DNA of 64,000 bases from assembly GCF_016906535.1 (NCBI RefSeq), contig NC_057381.1, positions 496,001 to 560,000 on the forward strand, given 5' to 3'. Under the pieces are notes generated by a model. The model ran no database searches. It worked only from the letters and a program-made list of their open reading frames with translations, and was not told the DNA's origin. Numbering within the stretch: position 1 is the first letter of the stretch; each line of letters opens with the position of its first letter. This stretch comes from Rhizoctonia solani (lineage: Eukaryota > Basidiomycota > Agaricomycetes > Cantharellales > Ceratobasidiaceae). This document shows positions 32,891 to 44,005 of the stretch, piece by piece. A program made the position numbers and the translations under genes.

Positions 32891-35392
32891 CTATCCATTT
32901 TGTGACGAAGATAACATCATGCGAATTCTAGCCCTCGGCTTCTGCTTTCCCTGCTCGTTGCATTCAGCTAAATCGGGCGCCGTTCCGACGGGGGTCCTCG
33001 ATTTCATCCAATCGACGGCATCAAGCTGTAAACCGACTCCAGCTACGGATGAATACCGCCGCGAGTTTGAGCCATTACCATCCTTCCTCTCCCCAGCAGC
33101 AATATTCGAAGTCAATGGTAAAGTCTTGTCCGGAGCTTTAATGGCTTGAACGATTGGACCAACGTACGCATCTTCGCCCGCAGACACCTGTGTGTGTTTC
33201 CGTCGAACTTTGGAAACAGGCCGTAACTTTCTTAGCTCCGTAATCATCTTCTTCAAGGGAGTATCCTCTCTGAACGGAAGTTCCCCATCCCCAGGCCAAT
33301 ATCGCAGCACTGTTTGACGGGCTCGCTGGTACTCTCCCGCAATGAACCATGCACCAGCCAGCGCATCGACAGCGATCGCATCGGCCTTTACTTTTGCCAA
33401 AAGCATCTGCTTGAAAACTCGTTCGGCCTGGCGAGGGAGACCCATTCGACCATACCCAGTTATGAGGATCGTGTGCATCACCGGCGATCCAGCGCCAAAC
33501 CCACTCTCGTGTGCAGATTTCATGACAGCCTTGGCCGAATCCATGTAGCCGCATTCGACGAGTCCCGCCATTAGTGCTGCGTAGTGATAATCTCCCAAAG
33601 GTATATCTGCGCGTTGGAGGACCTTGCGTCCAGCCTCCGGGTCTAATCGTACGACACCGTCCCGTTGAGCACGAAGAGCATAAGCCATGGAGTCGTTGCG
33701 AACTCCTCGAGCTCGGAGAGCGTCTAATATTGGTTTCAAGCTCTCAGCACGAGCTTGAAACTTCAAACCGGCGGTAGGAGGATCAACATCGCTGGGTGAG
33801 GATGTGAGGCGGGAGCCGGAGGGGGGCCGACGATCTATAGGGCGATTATGGTACTTGAGAAACGCAGCTGACGCTTTCCATCCTCCTCCTAGAGTCGCGT
33901 TACGTTCTGTGTTGAGGATTGAGCTAAGTAGCACGTTTGTGTGTTGTATGGAAACGGGGACTGGCTGGGGTTTGGGAGGAACGGCAGGGTCATTGTCATA
34001 GTCGTAGGATATTGGAGAAGTCAAATCAACGAGTGTATCGATTAATCGGCCAGGACTCCACGCTCGTTGTCGATCGAGGTATCGTAAAAGTAATGTTGCC
34101 GTGAGAGCATCGGGCTTGACTTGTATATCATGCATAATCTCCAAAAGTGCGAGCATGCCGCTCAATCCTCGGATATTCAAAACGCCCTTGATAAGTGCGT
34201 TGAACACATGAATATCAGGATAGACAGAAGCGAAAATCTCGGAAAGACTGAGAGGCGCGGTTTCGTGTGTCGAAGTACTGGAACAGGGTTGCGAAGGCGA
34301 AGCACCGTTTACTGAGGACATCTTCTTGCACATAGCGGCGACCACAGCTGCTGCTTCGGTGACTCGATTGCTCTGGACTAACTGGAGTACACATCGGGTA
34401 GCTAACCATGAATCGGGAGTAAATGAATGACACAGATCAGGAGAATGGGGGGTGTTTGATGAGGAACGTTTCGTGATTAAATAGGTGGGATGGTCCCGGC
34501 CATTCGTTTGGGTCCGTACGATTTGTGTAGACGTGAGGGCATCATGCAAAGCGACATCCTGGGCCTGGAAATGGCCAATGAGTATTTGAGCCACTTCTCC
34601 TAGTCGAAGTTCGTCTCTCTCTCCCGCGCCAACGGCCTTTTTGCCTTTGACTTTGTGCTTCTTGTCGAGCCTGAGCACTTCCTGTATTCTCGCTGCCATC
34701 CTGGGATCCGAGTTCTTCAAACAAGCTCGCTCTGCAACCTTCCATGCGCGTAGGGGGATACCGTGGGGAAACATACCCAATGCCCGTTCCATCCCGGCAA
34801 AATCCCCGAGCTCTGCACATGCTCGCACGCGCCACTCGCAAAGTCGTGTCGTGATCGTGTGGTCGGTTTCCCTGGAACCGGAAGGAGAGAGGCTTTGGAG
34901 AGGCTCTAGGAGGTTGAGGATTTCGGCCCAACGATCCCTTTGTGCAAAACGGAATACGATTGATTCGTACAATCTGGGCGGGATATGCATGCCATTTTTC
35001 CTCGATTGGTTGATAGTTTCGAGAGCATCGAGAATGTACGCGTGATGCACGAGTGCTTCGGCGAGAAGGCATACGAGTTTGGGAGATGCCAGTGGAGTGT
35101 TGCGTAATTCTACGAGCTTCCGCTCGGTTTCGACATTGTTTGGCGCAGAGAACAGTGATATTATACGCTGACGGATAGTTTGGTCTTCTGGAGATAGTGG
35201 TGGGCGGGGGAGTTGTTCTTCCTCCGACTTTCGTCGAAATCCTAGATCCAGAGGTTCGGGCGGTAGATTGGCAGCCTTGCTTGACGTGGTGCATCGAAGA
35301 CAAAGCGGCTGCGTGGTTGGCGGGACCTGTTGTTGTGCACGACGTGATTGCAAGATGAGCTGGCGAATACGTCTGCCTACTCGCACTGGCAT
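32891..35392 (-). CDS. Pentatricopeptide-repeat protein, 833 aa
   Basis: This is one uninterrupted frame of 833 codons, ATG at 35392 to stop at 32891, in good coding composition. The N-terminus is basic and hydroxylated (RVGRRIRQLILQSRRAQQ), as in a mitochondrial presequence. The body is alpha-helical repeats: PRLYESIVFRFAQRDRWAEI, DIHVFNALIKGVLNIRGLSG and, near the C-end, SPVMHTILITGYGRMGLPRQ are recognisable 35-residue PPR-type helix pairs. Such proteins bind organellar transcripts or assist mitochondrial translation; the target here cannot be told. No intron is needed. Confidence 0.85.
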   Translation of the reverse strand: MPVRVGRRIRQLILQSRRAQQQVPPTTQPLCLRCTTSSKAANLPPEPLDLGFRRKSEEEQLPRPPLSPEDQTIRQRIISLFSAPNNVETERKLVELRNTPLASPKLVCLLAEALVHHAYILDALETINQSRKNGMHIPPRLYESIVFRFAQRDRWAEILNLLEPLQSLSPSGSRETDHTITTRLCEWRVRACAELGDFAGMERALGMFPHGIPLRAWKVAERACLKNSDPRMAARIQEVLRLDKKHKVKGKKAVGAGERDELRLGEVAQILIGHFQAQDVALHDALTSTQIVRTQTNGRDHPTYLITKRSSSNTPHSPDLCHSFTPDSWLATRCVLQLVQSNRVTEAAAVVAAMCKKMSSVNGASPSQPCSSTSTHETAPLSLSEIFASVYPDIHVFNALIKGVLNIRGLSGMLALLEIMHDIQVKPDALTATLLLRYLDRQRAWSPGRLIDTLVDLTSPISYDYDNDPAVPPKPQPVPVSIQHTNVLLSSILNTERNATLGGGWKASAAFLKYHNRPIDRRPPSGSRLTSSPSDVDPPTAGLKFQARAESLKPILDALRARGVRNDSMAYALRAQRDGVVRLDPEAGRKVLQRADIPLGDYHYAALMAGLVECGYMDSAKAVMKSAHESGFGAGSPVMHTILITGYGRMGLPRQAERVFKQMLLAKVKADAIAVDALAGAWFIAGEYQRARQTVLRYWPGDGELPFREDTPLKKMITELRKLRPVSKVRRKHTQVSAGEDAYVGPIVQAIKAPDKTLPLTSNIAAGERKDGNGSNSRRYSSVAGVGLQLDAVDWMKSRTPVGTAPDLAECNEQGKQKPRARIRMMLSSSQNG

Positions 35393-37479
35393 GGACTGGG
35401 CCGTTCCAAGAGCGAGGCAGAATTACCGGGGAAATTTCAACTAGCAGAATGTTAGAAGGCGAGCATAGGCTGTCTTGAATTATGGCATACATGAACGACG
35501 CCAATGGAGTACCGGCTAGTGCATGGACTGCGAAATCTTGCAGTGAAACCCTTTGAGTTGCCCATGGTATTTCCCATACGGCCCGGAAAGACTTACGAAA
35601 CTAACAGACGACGTGATACGAAATGTTGAAAATATCCATAAATCAGCTGGAATAAAACATGGTTCAGAGTATCATAGTTTTGGTTGGTACAAAACTTACT
35701 GCAAGCGATCTGAGCAAAAATATCCGAACGAATATAAAAGGTCGACAAAGCTAGCGTAAATTTCCCAATAGAGCTGGAATAAAGAAGGCTTGAATAACAT
35801 CTATTAATCTTCCTATCCCACAGCCGACACCGACAATCTTACCCAGGGTGAATATCTGCCCAGTGGATGCCGTCGGTACAAAATGTGTCCGATGTGGCGG
35901 TTTGGTCGTGTTGTCAGGGGCCAAAGAGTCAGTAGCGAGCTTTGTATGAACACCTGCTGTGTCTGAATCCAACTTGAATCCAAGGTGCGAGTCTAGCCTC
36001 CGAGTGTTGAGCTTAGAGAAAGTATTGTACCCTTTGGACATGTCTCAGTCTAAAAATGGTCTGGACCGTCGATTGGATTGGCACGTATGTGATTGCTTAG
36101 ACCTAGGTGCTCATGGTTTCGGCATATTTGATCCCGTCATAAAGTGCTTATGTTGACCATCACACTTGGATCATCTCCGAGATTCCGAGTTCTTGGAAGA
36201 TTTACCCTAAATCAAGCTGACGATATGTTTCTCTTTGCGAGGCCTGAATGCTACCAGAGACAATTAACGAAGCTTTTCATTGGACCGTATCCGCACATCT
36301 CCGAGTAACCTTCACGCCCGTGTGTGATCCGTTCGCATATGTGCTATAATAGGTAAGTACTAAGTTGGTTGTCATGTATAATTGGACCTTCTTTAATCTG
36401 TCGACATTTTTGAGTACCCATATGACAGCACTCATAGCTTTTGAGCAGTGCCTTGTTTGATTTTTTTTCTGCACAGGACACACGATAAATTTTGCCCCAC
36501 AGATGTCAAGTAGCCCCACTATGCTCCAGCAGTGTCAGTCCGACGTCAATGTATGCCTCATGTTTGATTCGAAGTGATCGAGCCACGCGAATGACCAATA
36601 CATAGAATTTCTGGAACTGAACGAGCGATCTCAGGCCAATTGGAGTGATAGTCCAGGTTCAAGGTATTCGGACCAGGTCGAATAAACCGTGGCCATTCAT
36701 GCAACTCCTAAACTCGTATATGAGACCTATCTAGACCCTCCTATCACAAAAGAAATCACTTGAGCCGACCCCGTATACCTGATAGGCGGGTGGCAATAAA
36801 AAAACCTGCCGCATGAGTAATTTGGTCTATATAGGGTCTCGCCTCGTGTTTAAACAAGAGTTCATAGCGCACCTGCACCGCATTTACGCTTAGCGCTCAA
36901 GCATGGGCTGTGAACAAACCAAAAGAATCTTCGCATTCTCCGGAACCGGAGTCTTACCGGCTTCGTATGTAGAACGTACCTGTGGTATGCATCATACATT
37001 TGACTGGAGTCATTATACAACTGTCAGCCAGCATATGCTTGAACAGAGACAAGTCAACTCGCAGAGACACTATGCCAGTTCAGTAACCCACTCTGGAGTA
37101 AGAAGCAGGGCACAAACCGAACAACCCTGCCGTTCGCAGATCCTCCTTCCGTATCGGTGCGCGCAGCCCCCTCGAATTTCAAACCATGGCGGCAGGTTGG
37201 CGAAAGTTCGTCTAAATGTGGTGTTGTTTAGATGTGATGGGGCGGCTTATGACCGAGTCGATTTGCCCCCCGATTCTTCATGAACAACGAGTTATGGTCT
37301 ATGTCTCTGTCCTCCGCATCATTCGTCCGCTGCCGAGAGATGGGACACAATGGCGGCCTAATGCCATAAAGCCTGGTGTCTAGCTTAAAGCGCCGCCTGA
37401 ACTCGCTGTCGTACCCCCCTCACCCCTTCATCCCCCGTTGGCTGTGCTTCATACCTCTTGACCGCGGCGCGTTCCGTTA
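35393..37479. other. Long gene-poor stretch
   Basis: A frame at 36903-37283 (126 codons) and several shorter ones show no domain or low-complexity pattern typical of genes. The first part is the promoter of the PPR gene. I see no transposon or RNA gene. Confidence 0.35.
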
Positions 37480-38578
37480 ATGGATAAGATGGACGCGCCT
37501 AACAACTACGAAGAAAGGCGGGAGTCTACCCCGGGGTGAGTAATGCAACAGTTGAGGATCTATGACGACAGTAGCCGACGCCGCCGGTGGACGACTGACA
37601 GACCTTTGTCCCTAGCCTTCTTAGACTCACATACCCATAGCTGGACAGATCCTTCATTCTCCGAATATAATCAGCCACAATTTCCTCTTAACCTCTACGA
37701 TATTCCAAGCACCCATGACTTTTATCTCATCCGACCTATTCAGCCTATTCGAAGATATAATTACTTGGATGCTGAAGGAGAAGACTTGGCTTCACGACAA
37801 TACACACTCGGACAGGATAATCACTGGGAGGTGAACAAAATTCTTACAGATGCGTATAGACTGGCTGCTCAAGATGCATCGAATCTCCCGCAGTTTACAA
37901 CCGCCTATACATGCGCACCAAGTGACGTTTGGGTGCCGCCACCGGTACCGGCTGCCACACCCTACCCTAGCATCATCCCAATCTCACCCATGGTCGATGA
38001 GCTGCTACCAAGCCTTCCCCAGATTCAAGAACTTGCTTCTCCCATATCCTTGGGCTCAAGGACAATAGACGAAACGTGAGTGACGAGCAGACTGGCTATA
38101 TGCATGACTCGGATGCTTATGCCTATTTAGGCGATTTGAGAGTTTGCCACCCTCCAGCCCATATGAACCTCGTTCCAACCCCGAGACCCCGGTCACTTCC
38201 GGACCCGAGCCGAGTGCGAGCCGCCGGCGCAGGAGGTCCTCAGCGAGCAAGCATACTTGGAGCTGCGAGCCGTGCAACAAGACTTTCTACCGGAAAGCTG
38301 AGCTCGATAGGCATAGGAAGACAGCCTCCATCCACGTGCAGAAGCGAAATTTCAAGTGTCAGTATTGCGGGGATGTATTTACGAGGCCGGACGCTAGGGG
38401 CCGACATGAGAGGATGTGCCCTGGTAATCCAGATAATGATGGGTCACCAAAGGGAAAGGGAAATGGGAAGGGAAATGGGAAGGGAAATGGGAAGGGAAAT
38501 GGGAAGGGGAAAGGGAAAGACAGGGGAGGGGCAATATCTCTGATTGAATCTGATATTGCCGGCTCTTCGTATCATTGA
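37480..38578 (+). CDS. C2H2 zinc-finger protein with KGNG tail
   Basis: This is a likely nuclear DNA-binding factor. Its long first exon encodes a Pro/Tyr/Asp-rich region (RPIQPIRRYNYLDAEGED). The second exon, from about 38131, gives RFESLPPSSPYEPRSNPETP and then a basic patch (SRRRRRSSASKH). Two fingers follow: CEPCNKTFYRKAELDRH with a distal His six residues on, and CQYCGDVFTRPDARGRH ending in Cys (C2HC). The intron between exons lies at about 38073-38130. The C-terminus is a KGNG repeat encoded by a 12-base minisatellite. The start is either 37543 or, better, the ATG at 37480 joined through a very small intron of 36-39 nt. The targets are unknown. Confidence 0.75.
38458..38505 (+). repeat. 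12-base coding minisatellite
   Basis: About four perfect copies of GGGAAATGGGAA lie at the end of the zinc-finger gene, flanked by degenerate G/A-rich units. They encode a Gly-Asn-Gly-Lys repeat. Copy number should be unstable by slippage. Confidence 0.9.
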
Positions 38579-40601
38579 CTGTAGCGTTGTCTATTTCGTA
38601 CACGATTCGTTCTCGTTCGCTGTTTTGCTGTCTCAGGATACTGTATTTTTCACCCGCTCCATCTCCCCTCGCCTCCTCCATTCTATTTGCTAGGAAGTAC
38701 CACCTACTCGAAAGATGCCGCCTGTGGCTCCGGAGTATTTACGAGTACTCACGAACCTCAGGGGACAACTTCGACGTAGGTAGTATTCCAAAGCGCTCCA
38801 AGAACTTTGATCCTCGGATTTCTTGTACATATTTTGGTTTCTTGCTTTGGTTTCTTGCTTCGTTCGTATCAGCTGCCTCCGACCTGTCGATTCCTCCACT
38901 TATTTGCAATGACATACACGACATATATGACCCAAACTACCACACATATAAGCCTAGTCTCACGCTCACTGGAAGTGCCCGTTCAAATGAAACGTAGCAC
39001 AATCTCCCCATACCAGATGCATACCGTCCAAAGGATACGCAAATAAACCGGAACACACTGTCATTGATTTTCAGAGTCAAATTGATACCGTACATCACGG
39101 TCATCAAACTCAAAACCCACTCCAGAGCCCAGATCCGCTCAAGCCCCAAGATACCCAAAATATGGGAGGTATATACCGCACTCGAATTTTGCTAAGTATC
39201 TACACTCAGACACTAAAATCGGGACTCTGAGGGCGTACAGAAGTGAGCTGAGAACTCTTGTGCGCGGTCCCGGTCGTGCTCATGGTCATGTTTGCTGCAT
39301 GTTGATATCCGGAAACTTGACACTTTGCGATTCTACCCTCCCCCTCGATTACCTCCGCTCTCGTCTCCGACCTAGTATGTTTCATTTAATAACAGCGCCA
39401 CCCTTTTGTTCATAATTCACTTCAAATTCGTGTAGTCTCCGCCCAAAAGGAGTCTCATCATCATATGCGCTGTGGGCACATATCACACCAGGTCTCTAAC
39501 GATACATTTCCCATAATTTATCACACCTCACTTCCCGGGTCCTTCTATTAAACGCCCATGATAGCCTTTGGGTAAAATTGGTAGCGTAAATGGTGTGCAG
39601 GGAATGTGGAAGCCTCTCACGGTGGCATCCTCGGGCCTTGCTTATTGAGTATTGGTAAAGGAGGCAACAGATTAAGGTAGAGTAGGCCGAACGTGTGCTA
39701 AGGAATTGCCCTAGTCATTGATGCTCTTGTTCCCTAGAACGTGGCGAGAGATTGTGGCCGCCGCTCCGCCCTTGTCCAGTAGGAATATCACGACAATTGG
39801 CTTTGTCGGAGAGGGCTAGACTCTCCCCAGGCGGAGTCGAGCGCATGAAATATACGTGACGAGCAATTCAAAAAGTCGGGCCGAGGGCGATAGTGGGACG
39901 TGATAATGTATACCGTATACCTAGCGGGTGTTACGGCCCAGATGTCTGGAATCGGTGAATGGATCGGCTGCTGGGATGGAGTAGAGTTAACCAGGACTTG
40001 CTCGGCTATTAGTTCTTCAGCCACTCATATATAGACAGAAGAATGCACTATCAACCATGTGCGAGCGATAAACGCATGGGTTGGCATGGCAAAAACGCCT
40101 CACTCTCCTGCTCTCGTCCATTCTCGTGATTTTTACCCACTTTGCCACATCCCTGAATTTTGACACCGTTATTAAAAGTCTAAAATACCAAGGAAGTTTT
40201 ATTTGTAGTCCGGATAATATACACCGCTTGGGTTATCGCTGGAAGGCACACATATCGAGTTTGAAGCTAGCGGTAGGGCTGCCACCTAGATAAAGCGATT
40301 CCACGTTGGTATTTCTGATGACACCAATAGGTTCTCATCCTGGTAAATCATTTGGCGTTCCCTAAGCGTACATATATGCTTTCTAAATCCAATCAGGCAT
40401 ACGAGAGCACCATGATCAGAGTCACGTAAACAGAGAAACTTTGAACGGGGGTCATCATAGATCACACTTTCACAATCCAATTGTCCAAGCTTATTTTTAT
40501 ATTGTTAACATATTCTATTCTAATACTAACCTTAGCACTAACTGATTTGTATACAACCAAGACCAGCAAATTCGATCATCGCCCCCTCCCAAAGGCCAAG
40601 T
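38579..40601. other. Intergenic between converging genes
   Basis: Open frames such as 38575-38997 overlap the 3' flank and have no domain. No RNA gene or mobile element was recognised. Confidence 0.35.
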
Positions 40602-41300
40602 TCAATCTCTGTTCGCCGATTCGTCGCTTACCTCTCTTTCTGACGCATATTCGCAACCAGCTACGTCCGCGCAATGCACACAACCGCCGCGCCCTCTCCG
40701 TGCGTAGGGCATTCCCCTGCCGATATGGCCTCTACGCCCACCATGATGAGCGAAATGTATGCCAGGTGCTCCATGGAACATTGCCCCCAGGCCTGGCCCA
40801 AATGAACCCCTTCCCAGTGGTCCTCCTCGCATAGGCCCTGGATGTCCTCGGGACGGGAATGGGAATTCAAATGGGAACTGTGAAAAGCCGTACTCCGGTA
40901 ACTCCGTGCCCATATCCATGGGTTTAAATGATGCGGAAAATGGTGGTGGAAATGGTGGTAGATGACGATGATGATGGCAATGATAGAAGTGAGGCGGGTA
41001 CTCGCCAGGATGGGACCAACTATTTCCTGGCCCGTTGTGCCAGTGCCCAAAATGTGGTATGTGAGGTGGATAACAGCGCGCTTCACACAAGTCTTGCCCA
41101 TCAATACCAGGCTTCTCAGGATTGGAAGGCCCGGCACCATGCAGGTGAGAAGGCGCGCGGTGATATGGGTGTGCACGAGCGCAGGGACGAGTAGGGTCAT
41201 ATGACTCACCTGAAGGCACTTGAATCTCGGTAGATTGCACTGTAGGAGTAGCGCTATGGTCAGACGTACCAGAGGGAGTTTGAATCTCGTTACAGTGCAT
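40602..41300 (-). CDS. Histidine-rich protein, paralogue 1
   Basis: This is a 232-residue protein rich in His, Pro and Gly, likely a metal-binding or disordered cytosolic protein. The first in-frame ATG is at 41300 (MHCNEIQTPSGTS); the longer frame begins with GTG and would start before the transcript does, because a TATA box sits at 41361-41355. An N-terminal repeat (EIQTPSG and EIQVPSG) is followed by His-rich blocks (FYHCHHHRHLPPFPPPF) and a conserved C-terminus: HHGGRRGHIGRGMPYARRG, then two CxxC-like Cys (CVHCADVAGC) and an acidic Ser end. The protein at 49.6 kb has the same plan and ends the same way. The metal and role are unknown. Confidence 0.75.
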   Translation of the reverse strand: MHCNEIQTPSGTSDHSATPTVQSTEIQVPSGESYDPTRPCARAHPYHRAPSHLHGAGPSNPEKPGIDGQDLCEARCYPPHIPHFGHWHNGPGNSWSHPGEYPPHFYHCHHHRHLPPFPPPFSASFKPMDMGTELPEYGFSQFPFEFPFPSRGHPGPMRGGPLGRGSFGPGLGAMFHGAPGIHFAHHGGRRGHIGRGMPYARRGRGGCVHCADVAGCEYASEREVSDESANRD

Positions 41301-41354
41301 GGTACAAGTGATATTGTAGACAAGGGTGTCCGTTCTGCTCACCCAACCTGTCCG

Positions 41355-41361
41355 TTTTATA
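41355..41361 (-). promoter_or_regulatory. TATA box of His-rich gene 1
   Basis: TATAAAA on the minus strand lies 55 bp upstream of the ATG at 41300, almost the same spacing as in the paralogue. It argues for that ATG as the start. Confidence 0.6.
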
Positions 41362-41422
41362 CTCGAGAGTTGAGACTGTGCTTTACTGCGGACTGAATGA
41401 GTCGGCTAGCAGGTGAGCACTG

Positions 41423-41699
41423 ATTGGCTCAGTACTCGGCAAAATGCACAGTCGACGACACCTTCGGCATTTCTATTGGTTCTCGGTCTGTCCGGGGCCC
41501 GCGACCAATCAAAATAAAGATAGGATGATTCGGACAAAGTTCCGGCTGCGATCACTCTTCCGGCAAGACGCGCATATAATGCTACTGAGCGATGGGACGT
41601 TTGGATAATGACTTGGTGATTTTTCTACAGGGCATGTATTAATATTGTTTGTAGCATAATGGGATGGATTTAGCAAAACGGCCTTGTCTCGTTGATTGG
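41423..41699. promoter_or_regulatory. CCAAT-box cluster of His-rich gene 1
   Basis: There are four CCAAT/ATTGG pentamers at 41423-41427, 41475-41479, 41505-41509 and 41695-41699, in the 360 bp upstream of the minus-strand gene. In 277 bp about half a match would be expected by chance. CCAAT is the core site of the CBC (Hap2/3/5). Confidence 0.5.
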
Positions 41700-44005
41700 T
41701 TCTGTTTCGGACAATTTCCCATCATCCATGGGCACCAACGATGGGGGCGGGTGGTTCTGTGACTGACGTCAAAGGCTCTAAAAACACCCGTAATTAAAAG
41801 CGGCTCTCCTCAAGTGACAGTCCAAAACACAGAGCAAGAGATCCCAACGAGAGCTTTAGAAACTCCTCCTCACGATTACCAACATACGAAAATCAACCAA
41901 AGTTATCAATCTCCAAACCAAACCAACTTGAGCTCGCTTGTCACGTTTCTCGTAGCTCGGGATCAATTCAACGCGAAGCTTTGACCACGCATATATACAG
42001 CCGCGTGCACTTGTACCACGTGCCCTGGTTTCACGCGTGGTCAAAGGCACAATAAGCACAGCCGCGTGGTCCCAGCTCTGCTACGCGTCTGGTTCTGCAC
42101 TCAACTACGTCCTTGGGGGAGCTATTCTTGAGGTGTCTTGTGGGGATTTAGATGCGTGCGATAGAACTCGCCCTTGATCTCGTTGCAGCTTGCTTTGAGG
42201 GGGGGTATGTTACTGTGGCTAGTCTACGGGTGTTTTCTAGGAGATTTCTAAACCGCTTGGACTCGGAGATAACGAGACTTGGCAACTGGGAGATGTTCCG
42301 CCCACTATATATCAAACACACGACACCAACGAAACAGTACCCCTCAAATTTTCTTGTGTGTGTACCGTGCTCGCGTTCCCTTCTTGTTCAACCTGGCGCG
42401 TGCCTTCAATTTCTGTGCGGAATCGGCTGGTCGCTACGAGCCACGTCAACCTCTCTGGGGGTTTGAATTCCTAGGTTCTCTAAAGCCAGTTCGGAGCGGA
42501 GATACATAGACTTCTTAAGATTGGAACACAAAACGTATAATACAAATCCATCTGTCCCATATTTCATCCAAGTCTTGGTTACTTATTTCTCGTAGCGCAA
42601 CGCCATTGTTGAGATTGAACGCTGGGATAGTTTACTGGGAATGACCTTGCTTGCGCCGGTTTCTTATTATGGTCGACCACCCACGGTCTCTCCGAATGGA
42701 AATTCCCGGACAATGGACTCGGATCTATGACGAGACTCTGGTGTCATCTTATCAGCTCCCATGGCTGTGCTACTTCCACATAAAGACAATCACTGCTTTG
42801 GATATATTTGTTTGGTTTCAACCTGAACTCCGGGGAAGGGGAGGAGCAAGGAGGTTAGCGTGTTGTGTTGAAACCTGAAACGGTATACAATCGAAGGAGA
42901 ATACAGTTGAAGCAAGATAAAGTTTATCACAGCGTGAAGATGTAAAATGGTTATTGTATTTCATGGAATGTGTGGTGTATATGTGTTACTATCGATGCAA
43001 AGGGTGGGGTTGTAGAAAAATAGTATCTGGATGGGGGCAAACTGAACGAAGGTTGTCCTTATCTGTGTGTGAACCGGCACGATTGTGGAAGGACTTGGAT
43101 ACAACCGACTCTGGGACAATACATTCGGTGCTATTCATTCAGTTTAATTAAGATTCTGATGTCAAGGTCCCAACATGTTCTCATCTTCTCCGGGCGTGTT
43201 TCCGAATATTCACCAAGGGGGGAGAGGCACAGCGCGTATAGTCTAGGCCCTCCCCTTCCTCTCAGCTGATGAGTATAGGGAGGGAGGGCGGACACGACCT
43301 TTCAAGATCCCTGTGACGTCGCGAGAGAGAGGGAGAGAGGCCTGGGATTGAATTTTGTTTTACGTGTGAATTAAGGAACGACGGTAAAGGTTTAGTGTTT
43401 GGGGACAGATCTGTCAATCAGTGAGATCCGGGCTTCGTCTCGGCCGGTGGTATGGAGCGAGCGAGGTCTGAAATGGCCAGTGCTCCCAGCGAGAGAGAGA
43501 GAAATAATGCAGCACTACGAACATCCACATCTGATCACATAAGAATGGAGAACCCAAGCAATGTGAAAAAAAGGTTGCCGGGGTCCCGAGTTCATTTACA
43601 GACAATTAAGTGAGTCGCGAGGGGGGGTTAGATCAGGAGCTCAAACGGATTTGAAATGAGGAGATGTATGGGCTAATCAATAGCCAAGCGCCACCTGCAG
43701 TCGACTATCATTCTGAACCAAACCAAGGCTGGGGCGCGTAGCCTTGTGCGATGCTGCTGAGGAAGATCGACCATCGTGTTGTTGCTCAAGCTCGTATTTT
43801 GTGATTTCGTTTTTTTTACTTTTTGGAATTTACCTTGTTGGGTCGACTGGTTGTTGTTGTGTGTTTTTTTCTTCTGCTTATTATCACTGTCTAGGTAAGT
43901 GGGACAGAGAGTGTGTGGCTTGTTCGGTTTGGCTGAAAATGAGCAGATGGCGACTGCTCCTCCGACTGGACAGCCACGGTCGGCACTGCGCAACGCGGGG
44001 GCGGT
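41700..44005. other. Intergenic between divergent genes
   Basis: No supported gene. GA-rich microsatellite-like runs lie at about 43322-43340 and 43487-43502. A TATA-like AATTAAAAG at 41792 and the region 43600-44005 are upstream of the hydrolase gene. Confidence 0.35.

Noticed and set aside
36903..37283. 126-codon plus-strand frame as a gene
   Set aside because: No recognisable domain or spliced extension, and a mixed composition like other spurious frames.
41340..41342. GTG start of His-rich gene 1
   Set aside because: It is non-ATG and would lie 13 bp from the TATA box, upstream of any transcription start.
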